From Brachionus plicatilis (lineage: Eukaryota > Rotifera > Eurotatoria > Ploima > Brachionidae), in the NCBI GenBank assembly GCA_010279815.1, contig QEOQ01000359.1, positions 823,561 through 887,560 on the forward strand: a stretch of DNA of 64,000 nt. Direction: 5' to 3'. The position numbers were made by a program, and so were the translations under genes. Position 1 is the first letter of the stretch; each line of letters begins with the position of its first letter. The notes under the pieces are model-generated. The model saw only the letters and a program-made list of their open reading frames with translations, was not told the origin of the DNA and searched no databases. This document shows positions 47,279-58,342 of this stretch, in pieces.

Positions 47279-48231
47279 AAAGTGTACAATGATTAAATTT
47301 TTTGTACCAAGACCTTTCAAAATTTTTAAGAAAAAAAATCATAGAGAAACATTTTCGATGAGAATTTAAAAATAAAACAACGGTATCATTGAAAAATATT
47401 TATACGAGAGGAAATTAACATCACCAAAATGTGAAAGTTCTGTTTGTCTTTAGCTAGACATAACAGAACAAAAAGATTGTTTGACTTATTTTGTTATTAT
47501 TTGTTCAAAATAAAAATATTAAATTAATTAAATCTAATAAAATTTGGTGTTTTTTTTTGAATAATTTTGTTGTTGTTTAGGTTGTTTCAAAATTTCTATG
47601 AAAAAAATTCTATGAGTTTTGTTTTATTTTATTAATTTTCTATGAACTGTTCATCATCAATACATCATGTATAAATCAAATGTATCAGAATTTTCGTTTG
47701 ATAAAATCAAAGAAAAGTATTTTGCTATCTATTTAATAAAATCAAAGTATTTTGCTATTTTATCAATTAATTATGTATAAAAATTTTTTCTAATTTTCCA
47801 ATTGTGTAAATCGGATTTGTGTAAATTTTAAGTTGAAGTCTTGACTTGTTCTCTTTGAGTCCACAGTTTTTAAAAACGATTATTTTATAACAACATATTT
47901 TTTTTGGTCTTCTGATCTTTTCTTTTATTTTGATTCTTAAATTTTTCATATTTAAAATTAGATTTTTTTGGTAAACTTTAAATTGTACTTATCCACAAAA
48001 GAGGTTAATTTTGACACAAATAAATAATAAATAAATTGTCGACGAAATCAATTTTTCTGAATTTTTTGCGTCGAGTTTTAAATTTTCGAATTAATAAAAT
48101 TGTGATTAAAAGGACTTAAGAAATAAATTCGAACATGCCTGAGCAATCTGAATATAAAGGTTGTAAAACATCATGAATCGTTTATCTGCATTATGCTCGA
48201 TACTCTCAATGTACCTCACTTAAAAATTTAA
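47279..48231. other. AT-rich intergenic DNA
   Basis: No coding region or RNA gene is seen. A short copy of the TTCTATGAGTTTTGTTTTATTTTATT repeat is at about 47590-47680. Confidence 0.45.
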
Positions 48232-48385
48232 TATGGTTGGAAAATTAAAAATAAAATTGAAAACCAATGTACATAGATTTCAATGTGCCATAAATTTAAA
48301 ATTAATATTAAAATAAAAAAAGTTCAAAGCCTATTTCTAAAATAGAAAAAAAAAAGAATAGAAAATGTGAACCAAAAAAATTTGG

Positions 48386-48393
48386 TATAAATA
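48386..48393 (+). promoter_or_regulatory. TATA box of Gly/Tyr-rich gene copy 4
   Basis: TATAAATA within TTTGGTATAAATA lies 95 bp before the ATG at 48481. The 250 bp upstream are nearly identical to those of the gene at 52088. Confidence 0.65.
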
Positions 48394-48480
48394 AAAAAAA
48401 AATTTTACCAAGATTATCATTATTATTAAAAAAATTCTTTTAAAGAACTAAAAAAAATAATTTTATATTCTAAAACAATA

Positions 48481-48810
48481 ATGACTTCCAAATTAATATT
48501 GGCCTTTTTAGTTGTTCTGATATCAAGTACAACTGTGCTGAGTTCTTCCATTGGTGAAAAACTTCAATCAACTGGTCTCAAATCCGAATCAAACAATTTA
48601 CAGTCTTCATCAGGAAATCTTCAGGGATCATTTGGACACGGTGCTGGTTATGGAGTGTATGACTATGGTTATGGATATCCAAGCTACGGATATGGTTTGT
48701 ATGACTATGGAATAGGTTACGGTGCTTCTGGATATGGTAGTGGATATGGTTACACATATCCAAGCTATGGATATGGATACGGTTATCCATCTTATTACAA
48801 GAGAAGATGA
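48481..48810 (+). CDS. Gly/Tyr-rich secreted protein, subfamily B, copy 4
   Basis: An intronless 109-aa protein of the second subfamily: it starts MTSKLILAFLVVLIS, and has GASGYGSG where subfamily A has GSYGYG. It also has I24 and a GSFGHG step not found in the others. Signal peptide, polar head, GYG-rich body and YYKRR tail are conserved. The leader just before the ATG (TTCTAAAACAATA) lacks the TAG seen in subfamily A. TATA box upstream; AATAAAA soon after the stop. Confidence 0.87.
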   Translation: MTSKLILAFLVVLISSTTVLSSSIGEKLQSTGLKSESNNLQSSSGNLQGSFGHGAGYGVYDYGYGYPSYGYGLYDYGIGYGASGYGSGYGYTYPSYGYGYGYPSYYKRR

Positions 48811-49355
48811 ATATTTTCAATTTTGTACAGATTAGATTAGTTTTAACATTAGTTTTCAGTTTTTATTTAATAAAATAAAATTTTATTATAAGTATTTAAT
48901 GTTTTAATTATTTAGGAATAGTTCTAAATTTTAATTTAATCGTGAACTATTTTATGGCCTTGTCTTGATATTATGAAATAAAAAGCAATTCTTAAAAATT
49001 TTTATAAGCTTTTTTTTAACGAAAGTAGAATATTATACAAATCTAATTTTACAACGATTTATAAAAACTTCAAAGTTTTTATAAATACATCAATTAAATC
49101 AATTAATTTCAGAAAATTAAATTTTTTAATATAATAAATAAATTTCTTGTTCAATTTAATTAACTTTGATTAACTTCTATTTATGCATATTAAATGCATG
49201 CGATACTTAAAGCTATCTAAACATTTTTGTGGTTCAAACATCAATGATCCGTGATTTTTTTGCTGCTGATTAGAGACTGATTTAATTATTATCTCAGTCA
49301 ATTTATACCTTTTACAAAGAGAGATCATTTTTGGACACTTACATATCATAAATTA

Positions 49356-49859
49356 CAGTGTTTAAAGTTTAACTGTATAATGGGTAAGATTACATGAATT
49401 TACGTAATTTTACGTCAGAAAATGTAAGCTTACATAATATTACATCATTTCTTGTATGTAAGAAAATGTAAGATAACATAATCTTACGTAATTTTTTCGT
49501 AAAATTACACTAGTTTAAGTAAGTTTCGCCAAAAACGCTTGCGGTCAAAAAAAACTGAATTTTAGAGGAAAAATTGAAAAATTAATAAAAATTTGAATTT
49601 TATAAAAAAATATGAGTACTTACCTAATATTTACATTACTTAAAAAATATGACAGAAAATTACGTATTATCAAATTGTAAGAGGGCTAATTGTAAGACTA
49701 AGCTAGTGTAATATTACGTAAAATTACGTAAGATTATATTATCTTACTTTTTCTTACATAAAAGAAATGATGTAATATTATGTAAGCTTACATTTTCTGA
49801 CGTAAAATTACGTAAAATTATGTAATCTTACCCATTATACAGTTAAACTTTAAACACTG
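49356..49859. mobile_element. TA-flanked foldback element, CAGTGTTTAAAG ends
   Basis: A 504-bp element begins CAGTGTTTAAAGTTTAACTG and ends with its complement; arms of about 150 bp contain many TTACGTAA steps. TA flanks both ends (49354-49355, 49860-49861), as for Tc1/mariner elements. No coding region. Confidence 0.82.
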
Positions 49860-50159
49860 TAAATAAAACCTATCATAGTTTTAATAAAATTTACCATAAA
49901 TTCATTAAATCATAATAGAAAAATAGTTTGCTTAATATTTTTAATACAGATTTCCCAAAACAAATATTTTATTATCAATTTTATATATGAATTAGATCAA
50001 ATATCAAAAAAATATACCAAAAAAAACAAAGATTTATCAAAAAAAATTTTGGATTAGTTACTTTTTTTGTTTACATTTATTTATAGGACAAAAATAGTAC
50101 ATTTTTTTTGGTTTGTAAGTTTCGTATAATTTACTCACACTGTCAGTAGTTTTTTGATG

Positions 50160-50318
50160 CTAATTACTCGGTCCTGGAGCTATTTCATCATTGTCGTATA
50201 TATTATTTTCTTTTGGTTCTCGTAGATCATGTTCGTCAAGTTCTTCAACATCATTGAGGATCTCTTCATGTTGATAACCCAAGTTACTTTCGGTTGAGTT
50301 AGTTTTTTCGTCTGACAT
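50160..50318 (-). other. 52-codon acidic ORF
   Basis: The frame MSDEKTNSTESNLGY..EEILNDVEELDEHD..APGPSN is Glu/Asp/Asn-rich and free of stops. It reads like an acidic N-terminus of a transposase or a small protein. It lies in an otherwise AT-rich island with raised GC. No homology recognised; downstream exons not found. Confidence 0.25.
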
Positions 50319-50885
50319 ATTGAGATTTGAAGTTACATTCCGAAAACTAAAGCCTATTTTTTATACCATCGGTTTTTGTATATTAAAAATAATAAGATAA
50401 ATAAGTTAAAAGAGTGATAAAGTAAACTTAAATTAATTGTAAATTATTTTTGATTAAAAGGTTCATTAATAATTGATAAATTTGATAATTTAGGTGTTAT
50501 TTAAATAAAAAAAGTGTATTTTTAATCAATTAAGTATGATATTTGTGATGTTATGAATATTTTAATCAATTAATATGATATTATTAACTGATATTATTTT
50601 TTAATATATGTATTTTTTATTGTATTTACGGTAATTTTAAATAAAAATATGGTTTTAGATTATATTACGCGATTATTTTTGTTATTAATCTTCTAAAAAA
50701 TATTTTAAAATTACAATTTTGTTGATTTCGCAATTGTAGTGGATTTTTTAAAGCATTGGTGTCTTTTGAATTAACTTTTTCTTTTGGTGGAAAATTTTAA
50801 AAAGTTGACACTGTATTGATAAAAAAATTTAAAAATTTTTAATTTTTCCATTTCAACTAAAAATTCTTGGGGTATTAAATACGCA

Positions 50886-51220
50886 GCGGGTTGTGAATTT
50901 CGTTTCAATTCGATCTTTTCAATACAGAAAAACTTGAATAACCTTTTTACTAAAAGAGATGATTTAGCTCTTTAAAATGCTTAACTATAAGCAAATTTGC
51001 TTAATGGAGTTTAATAAGTCTGCAAAATACTCTGCAGTTTAGGGCCTTTTGCACGCCATCAAAAAGTATTCTAATCAACTGTGTAAGTACATTGCAGAGT
51101 TTTTGCAGACATATAATTTCGGATCAAGCAGAGCTGTTTTAACATTTAGCATTTTACAGAACTAAATTATTCCTTAAAGCAAAACAATTTTCAAATTCTT
51201 GTGAATTGAAACGATCCAAT
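50886..51220. mobile_element. Foldback MITE family B, second copy
   Basis: It begins GGGTTGTGAATTTCGTTTCAA and shares with 18803-19157 the inner TAAGTCTGCAAAATACTCTGCA and GCAGAGTTTTTGCAGAC units. The right end stops at AATTGAAACGATC, short of the TTCACAGCCC tip, so it is truncated. Confidence 0.7.
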
Positions 51221-51667
51221 AGTCTCAGTCAGCATTTTTAAAAAAAAATTTTATTTAAACAGTTCACTTTATATGAGTGAACAAACCATATTAACTAAAC
51301 TTTAAAAAAATTTTTTCTCAAGTACCATAGCCAAAATCTATAGTACCAAGAAAATTCAAGGTAAGTGATTACAGCAAACTACCTATTATCTTTTATAAAA
51401 GAATAAGAAATGATGCATAGAAAAATTTTTTGTGGCGTGCAAAATACAAAAAATTGCCAAATTTTAGCAGGTTTTGTTTCTTGAACGAAGCCAAATATTA
51501 TATTTTTCATTTCTAGTTTTTTTTGTCTTTTTATAAAGTAATAAAGTTAAGCAAGACTGAACCCGTCAAGTTGAAAGGAATATCAGATCTTGGTAAGAAA
51601 ATGCATTCAATCAATAAAAATTTTGTAATAAAGTTCATAATTTTAACAATTAAAAATATAATTAATT

Positions 51668-51766
51668 AATCGATTCGATGATAAGATAATCACTTGTATG
51701 CAAATGTTTTCAAGAATTCAATTGATTGCTGAAAGAACAAGTGATTATCTTATCATCGAATCGATT
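51668..51766. repeat. Perfect 29-bp inverted repeat upstream of Gly/Tyr copy 5
   Basis: AATCGATTCGATGATAAGAT.. (51668-51696) is exactly complementary to 51738-51766, with a 41-nt loop. One arm, its loop start and the DNA beyond recur in inverted orientation at about 60175-60220. It lies about 320 bp before the start of the gene at 52088. Confidence 0.85.
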
Positions 51767-52002
51767 AGACGGTAAAAGAAGCAATAAAGGATACGAAAAG
51801 CCAATAATATTGCCAATATTGAGAAATGTATCTCACTTACAAATTTAATATGGTTGGAAAATTAAAAATAAAATTGAAAACCAATGTACATAGATTTCAA
51901 TGTGCCATAAATTTGAAATTAATATTAAAATAAAAAAAGTTCAAAGCCTATTTCTAAAATAGAAAAAAAAAAGAATAGAATATGTGAACCAAAAAAATTT
52001 GG

Positions 52003-52010
52003 TATAAATA
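52003..52010 (+). promoter_or_regulatory. TATA box of Gly/Tyr-rich gene copy 5
   Basis: TATAAATA lies 85 bp before the ATG at 52088; the shorter spacing comes from a small deletion relative to copy 4. Confidence 0.65.
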
Positions 52011-52087
52011 AACAAAAAAATTATCATTCTAATTAAAAAAATTCTTTTAAAGAACTAAAAAAAATAATTTTATATTCTAAAACAATA

Positions 52088-52417
52088 ATGACTTCCAAAT
52101 TAACATTGGCCTTTTTGGTTGTTCTGATATCAAGCACAACTGTGCTGAGTTCTTCCCTTGGTGAAAAACTTCAATCAACTGGTCTCAAATCCGAATCAAA
52201 CAATTTACAGTCTTCATCAGGAAATCTTCAAGGAGCATTTGGACACGGTGCTGGTTATGGAGTGTATGATTATGGTTATGGATATCCAAGCTACGGATAT
52301 GGTTTATATGACTATGGAATAGGTTACGGTGCTTCTGGATATGGTAGTGGATATGGTTACACATATCCAAGCTATGGATATGGATACGGTTATCCATCTT
52401 ATTACAAGAGAAGATGA
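52088..52417 (+). CDS. Gly/Tyr-rich secreted protein, subfamily B, copy 5
   Basis: An intronless 109-aa protein starting MTSKLTLAFLVVLIS, with the GASGYGSG step of subfamily B and the GAFGHG step common to most copies. The upstream 250 bp match copy 4 almost exactly, indicating a duplication of gene plus promoter. Secretion is predicted from the hydrophobic N-terminus; function is unknown. Confidence 0.87.
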   Translation: MTSKLTLAFLVVLISSTTVLSSSLGEKLQSTGLKSESNNLQSSSGNLQGAFGHGAGYGVYDYGYGYPSYGYGLYDYGIGYGASGYGSGYGYTYPSYGYGYGYPSYYKRR

Positions 52418-53092
52418 ATATTTTCAATTTTGTACAGATTAGATTAGTTTTAACATTAGTTTTCAGTTTTTATTTTAATAAAATAAAATTTTAAAATTTC
52501 CTTATTTTATTTATTATTGCACGTTATTAATATAGAAATAAGATAAGATGTATTCTTTTATTTGATAAAATAAATTATTTTTATAAATATTTATTCTTTA
52601 ATTTATCAATTATAAATGTAATTGATATACTGCCTAATAAAAGCTTTAATTTTTAAAATTCATGACAAAGTTTATTTTTAGTTTTGAATTTAAATAAAAA
52701 GCGAGGAAGGGTGAAATCCTCGAATGCGATTCCTAAATTTTTTTCCCTATCTTTTTAACATGGAAAAAAAAAAGAAATTATATAAACGGTGCAGATTTGT
52801 TACTATGGTTCTGATAATTTTACGTAAATTTTCGAAAAATTACATATGTAAGAAAACGTAATTTTTTGAAAAATTACGAAATAACTAAAATGCCATTCCT
52901 CAGGCTATTTTAGACTTTTTTCAGTAAATTATATAAATTCAAAAAAATTGAGAAAAAAAAATCTAGCGAATATAGGATTTTAAAACGGTAATATTCAGTA
53001 AAATTTGGAAAAATTTGGAAAAAATGGGTTGAAATTTGGAAAAAAGTAAATAGTCCGAATTAAAGGTGATAATTGTTTATTTAAAATTATTA
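52418..53092. other. Intergenic DNA after Gly/Tyr copy 5
   Basis: The 3' flank contains two poly(A)-type signals and a second copy of the TAAATTATTTTTATAAATATTTA tail at about 52570, suggesting a partial 3' duplication. The rest is AT-rich without genes. Confidence 0.4.
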
Positions 53093-53535
53093 CAGTGTTG
53101 ATTTCATAACAGTATTTTAATAAAAATTACGTAAATTTTCAGGATTTTGAGATAATTTTGGTAAAATTTGGTAAAATTAAAAACGGCCAATTCAAAATTC
53201 AAAATTTTTTCAAAAAATGTCTTTTTTTTCCAAGAATCGAAAATTTAGGACAGTTTTTTTTTCATAAATTGGTCAAAAAAATAGTTATTTTTAAATTGTT
53301 ACAAAAAAAACTTTCTTATATTTTCGATTTTTGGAAAAAAAAGACATTTTATGAAAAAATTTTGAATTTTGAATTGGCCGTTTTTAATTTTACCAAATTT
53401 TACCAAAATTATCTCAAAATCCTAAAAATTTACGTAATTTTTCGTAAAATCCTTCTTTTTCACTTTTCGGATTTTACGTTAATTTACGGTATTTTACGTA
53501 ATTTTTCGTAAAATACTGTTATGAAATCACCACTG
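53093..53535. mobile_element. TA-flanked foldback element, CAGTG ends, second type
   Basis: A 443-bp palindrome begins CAGTGTTGATTTCATAAC and ends GTTATGAAATCACCACTG, with TA on both sides (53091-53092, 53536-53537). Long arms contain AACGGCCAATTCAAAATTC and its complement. The 117-codon frame inside is a by-product of the fold. Confidence 0.8.
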
Positions 53536-55416
53536 TAAATTATTATCCATTTTGTTAAGTAAGCAAAATTGTTTTTTTAAATTGGATTTATTTCTTTAAT
53601 TCAAACACTTTTTCGTATATTTAATTTCAATAAACGATTAATAAGATAATTATCTAAATTAAAAAAAATATATGAGTAGAACCAAAAAATATATTTTAAA
53701 TATTTTGAATCAATTGATTTTTATTATTTAGCTTTTAAAACTGAAAGTTAAGTTTTTAATGAATTTTTCGCTTTTTCAAAAGCTTTTTAAAAAGTTTCAC
53801 CATTAGAAAAAATAAACAAGGTGATAAAAATATATTATGAAAATAGTATGTTTGTATAAAAATAATTGAAAAAATATCAACAGATAAATTTCAAATTCTG
53901 TACAGTAAAACAGGGAACAGTAACCTATGTTATTTTTATATTTGTTTTGGGAAATTGAAGTTCATGATCAAATGTAAATTTCAAATCAAAATTTTAAGTT
54001 TTTTGGGTTAAATAAAAAGGTCAAATAAAAATCAATTTTTTAATAAAAAATGACTAAAATTTATTAAAAATGATTTTTTTATTCTTTAATTAGATAAAAA
54101 ATTATATCAATTATAATCTTAAGTAAAATAAAATCTCAATCAATATTTTTAAATTTTGCAATACAAAATTTAACTTTGTTTCGCCGTAATATTTTTAATT
54201 AATATTTCCATTTAAAGTCATAATTTAGATACCTTAATGTGGATTTTAAATTTTTCTTCAAAGTTTTCAAAAAATAAAATTTTTGAAGAATCAATTAAAA
54301 ATAAATTAGAAAAATTTTTTTTTTAAATTAAAAAAGTAAACAGTTTATGTTTAATAAAGAAAATTTTAAAAAAAAGCTTATTTCACCATTTTTTTAAGAT
54401 CATAATAAATTAAGTTTTGATTAATTGATCATGATCATGAACTTCAAGTTGCCAATTTTTTAAATCTACATCTGAATTATGATTATATAAAACAGAAAAT
54501 AATTTCAAAAAAAAGATCATCCCAAGGCCTGATTAAATAAATTTTTTTTTAGTGATTTTAAATTATTCTTTTACACTTTTTTGATCTGGAAAGTGAATTT
54601 ATTTTATTAATTTTACAAATTTACATTTTCAAAAATTAAATTTTAACTTTTTATTTAGAAAATGCAAGGAAGGGATGTCCAGAGTGTTAGATTTTTTAAT
54701 TTTTTTTCAGCATAAGAATTTGTATAAAATTAATTATTTTTTTTTAGTTATTTTAATTTTTTTAAAAGGTGATTCCATTCGTAATTCAAAAAAATTCAAA
54801 AAGATGCACTTTCACCTCCTAAGCCTTTAAAGACAAAATAAAAAAAAATTCTAATTCCTCATTCAATCTTGAGTATTTTGGTAAAAAATACAAAGCTTGA
54901 ACAATGACCAAGAAATGCCATTTCACACAACTTGATTCTCCGAAACTTTAGGACGTCATATTTTCTGAACTAGCAGTCTTATAAATATATCAATTTTGTA
55001 ACCCGAATCAGCTAATCGAGATCTACAAAAAATTACCCAAAAAGATCATTTTTGTGATTTTTATAATTTGCCAAATATCTTTTATGAGCAAATAATTAAT
55101 TTGGTCTAAATTTTTTTTGTCCAGTTAATTATCTGATTATTTTAAAAAAAGTATGAAAAAAATATGACCAAACGGTCTCAAAATTCACCAGACCCACTTA
55201 ACTCACCATAACAAAATTTTTAATCATAATATTGCTGATTAGTCACCAAAAAAATTTAATTTAATATTTAAAAAAAATTACAAAGAAAGTTGGTTTTAAA
55301 AATTTGGTTTTTGTTTTAATCTAAAAGATTAAGCTCAAAAAATTTATTTTTAATGTTAAAAAACAAACATTAAACATTTTTGTAATGTATTTACAAAAAA
55401 TTTGAAAAAAAATGTT
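53536..55416. other. Long AT-rich intergenic region
   Basis: No coding exon, RNA gene or clear element is seen in about 1.9 kb. The last 50 bp contain the 3' end of the SR-protein gene on the - strand. Confidence 0.45.
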
Positions 55417-56045
55417 TTAATCGCGGCTACGGCTTCTGGACCGGCTTCTGTCACGTCTATCTCTGCTGCCACCACTGAAGCGCTCTCCTCGAAAGTTATT
55501 TCTACCCATGTCTCTTTCCTCTCTGCGGCCGAATTCCCGTCTGCCTCCGCCTCCGCCACTGCCACCTCGCCTATTTCGGCAATCTCTGGCGAAATGGCCT
55601 CTCTCTCCGCACTCGAAGCATTCGGACGGTCGGCCTCCATCTCTGCCGCCTCCTCGACCTCCTCTTCCACCGCCGCGTCCACCAAATCTGTCTCTGTCTC
55701 CCCCTCTGTCTCCGCCTCTTCTTTCTCTTTTCTCATCTTTTCCCTTGGCAAACTGCACCACCATTGAAGCTCCGCACATGTCTCTTCCATTTTCAGAATT
55801 TAGCGCGTCCTTTAATTTAAGTATTCTAACTTTTCTTTCTTTTTTCTCAGGGTAATTTAATTAGAAAATTTAACAACTTCTGCGTCTCTTTCGTCCTCGA
55901 ACTCAATGAAGGCAAACACCGGACCAAAGCCTTTGTTTTTTAGCTGGCATTGTTTTATGGCTCCGTAGCGCTTGAATACGTCCTCTATCTCTTCTTGTCT
56001 TGCATCTTTGTTCAAATTGCCAATGTAAAGTTCTGTCTTGGGCAT
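55417..56045 (-). CDS. SR-type splicing factor with RRM and zinc knuckle (SRSF7/x16-like)
   Basis: Exons on the - strand: 56045-55878 and 55809-55417, 186 aa plus stop. Exon 1 holds an RRM with RNP2 LYIGNL and RNP1-like [12 protein letters not shown]; exon 2 completes it ([14 protein letters not shown]). Then come Arg/Gly-rich repeats ([11 protein letters not shown]), a CCHC knuckle [14 protein letters not shown], a second RGG/RF stretch and a short C-terminal RS run ([15 protein letters not shown]). This order matches SRSF7 (9G8) and SRSF3-like proteins, nuclear regulators of splice-site choice. The RS region is shorter than in vertebrate SRSF7, and the glycine-rich linkers are longer. The intron (68 nt) begins GTTGTT, an unusual donor; without it the frame ends within six codons. 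Exon 2 is GC-rich for this genome. Confidence 0.87.
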
Positions 56046-56469
56046 TCTGTATACCTATTGAATTTTTTATTTATTTAAAATAATTCTTTTTTAATTTAAG
56101 TGTCTGTTTTTATACAGTAAAAGAGAGAAAAATCAAAATGGAGCACGCTCTTTATATGCTCAATTTTGTTGTAGATGTATTAAAAAAATTTTTCTTTTTA
56201 TTTAGCATTTTCTGGGGGATTTTTGAAATTATATTCGAATCAGACTAATAAAATACTTCGCGAAAGTTTCATTTTTATTTGGCTTTTTTTGCAAAAATTA
56301 TTTTAATTCAAAAAGTTTTTTTTTTAAATAAATAAACACATGATTTGAATTTTTAATTTTTTTTGTTATTGCCGTAAACTCTTGAGCATTACTCTTGGAA
56401 AAATGTAAAAATTTGGGTTTATTCTGTTTGGAACTAATGCATTCTAAACCATGTAAAAAAAAATTTTTT

Positions 56470-56951
56470 TTTTTTTAGAATAAACCTGGACTCCTGACTT
56501 TAAACTAAGAGTAAGCGCAAAAGTTTACATTTATTCTTAGAATAATTTCGAATTTTTTCCGGAATAAACTTAAAAAATTGTGGAGTTAAATTCGAAATTA
56601 GAAAAAAATAAAAAATTAACCTTCATTATAAATTTTTTCTTTATTCTAAGAGTAAAAGTTAAGGTAGCCTTTATCTACGACGTTTCTTTGGTGGAAGTTA
56701 AAAAAATTTGGCTTGGTTGGTCTGAAGGTTCAATTCCCAAAGAGGATTTCGATTAGTTGGCTATTGTCTATTTGTATTTCCGGTTTGAGTAACCAATAAA
56801 GGTTAATTTTTAATTTTTTCTAATTCCGAATTTAAATCCACAATTTTTTAATTTTATTCCCGAAGAAATTCGAAATTATTCTAAGAATAAAAGTAAACTT
56901 TTGCGCTTACTCTTAGTTTAAAGTCAGGAGTAAAGGTTTATTCTAAAAAAA
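56470..56951. mobile_element. Foldback element, TTTTAGAATAAACC ends
   Basis: The left arm (TAGAATAAACCTGGACTCC.., 56475) and right arm (..GGAGTAAAGGTTTATTCTA) are complementary over about 145 bp with small gaps. The loop at about 56650-56800 has higher GC and a GGTTCAATTCC box. No coding. Confidence 0.75.
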
Positions 56952-57821
56952 TTATCTAGCAGGCTTTATTTTTTTAGGAAGCATAAAAAAATTTAATTCA
57001 GATATCATTAATAATTTTTTTTTACTAGCAGTTAAAAAATTTACAATAAATTATGGCATAATTTCAATAAAAAAAAATTCTATGAGCATATTTCAATGAA
57101 AAATTTTTCTACCCAAATTTATTCTATGAGTTTTGATTTATTTTATTAATTTTCTATCAATTTGTTTTTCTATGAATTGATTCATCATCGATTTTTTTGT
57201 GTAATGTTAAAAATGTTCTAAGTTAATGAAAAAAATTAGAGAGAGATAATAATTTCGAAAAAAAATTAGAGAGAGAAAAAAGAGAAAAAAATCACTAGCA
57301 GAAAGAAATAGATCTATTAGAAAATTAACAGTTTGTCAAGTTGATTTTATTGAAATAAAATTGTAATTGAAAAGGTAATTTTTAAATTAATTTTATTTTA
57401 AATAAAGTTTTTTTTTTAAATCAAAGACAATATTTTGTATGTTCCTCAAAAAAAAAAAATTTTCACAACTAATTAGCGATCAAATAAAAGAATTCACGGT
57501 TTTACCCCGTTTGACTAAGAGTCATTTTTACTTACTGCTTTTTATCCGTGTCATACCAATCTCTTTTTTTGTCAATAAATATTATTGTCATAAGAATTAG
57601 TGTTTATTTGGTCGGGAAAATAGGGTTTATTTTGTCTGTCAAAAATTATTAAATTTTCAGTTTAAAAAAATAAAATCGCTAGTTAAATAGTTTTTTTTAT
57701 GAGAAAAATTAGAATAAATTTTTCACTACGTTCAGTTTTTTTGTCACCCTAAAAAAGTTAAAGCCAAAATTAAACACAACATTTGTACTTAATCTTCTAA
57801 GATATCATTTTGCTTTATGGT
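56952..57821. other. Repeat-rich intergenic DNA
   Basis: 57045-57215 is an inverted copy of the repeat at 40600-41040. The remainder is AT-rich and holds no gene that I can support. Confidence 0.4.
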
Positions 57822-58010
57822 AGTGTTGGGATCCGTACAAGCGGACACTTAACCGGCCAAAATTTTCAGAAACCGTGACCGTGTCTGCATAAGCCGGACA
57901 ACCTTTAAACGGGCGGTAATATGGCCGGTCAGCTAAGCGGTCTAATTTTTGGACCGCCAAGCTGACCGGCCAAATGACCGACCAGGTTTTATTTTTGATA
58001 GGTCAGACGT
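57822..58010. mobile_element. GGCCGGTC hairpin repeat, hAT-MITE-like
   Basis: An island of higher GC begins TAGTGTTGGGATCCG and contains several CCGGCC/GGCCGGT sites. 57931-57985 forms a strong hairpin (TGGCCGGTCAGCT with AGCTGACCGGCCA). A start of the form TAGTGTTGGG is common for hAT elements, but no matching right end is seen, so it is probably truncated. Confidence 0.45.
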
Positions 58011-58342
58011 GTAATACCTGATGGAGCTAATTTGGCTATGTCGAGTATTAATACTTATGTGTTAAGTTTTAGTTTTGGTTTTAAATAAAGAAGAAAGAAA
58101 TTATTCTGTTAATAGAGAAATATTTTAAAATTTTGAAAATTTTTTGGAAAAACAGTATCATTTTTTTGAGATTGTCCGCCAAAAGATAAAGTTATTCAAT
58201 GTACAGGAATGGTTCTCTTTAGGATCACTGATTAAAATAAGAGGTTTAATTGTATAAAGATTTATAAAAATAATTTATTAAATCAAATAATAAATGGAAA
58301 CTAATGTTAAAGCTAATCTAATCTGTACAAAATTTAAAATAT

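Noticed and set aside
53158..53511. 117-codon ORF
   Set aside because: It lies entirely within a TA-flanked palindromic element and is made of its two complementary arms.
55402..55855. Ser/Ala- and Pro-rich ORFs opposite the SR-protein exon
   Set aside because: They are shadows of the RGG and RS repeats; the - strand frame has RRM, CCHC and RS in order.
56690..56760. tRNA-like B box GGTTCAATTCC with a nearby TGGCTTGGTTGG
   Set aside because: The two boxes are only about 6 nt apart, and no T-stem, anticodon stem or acceptor stem can be paired. It is the loop of a foldback element.
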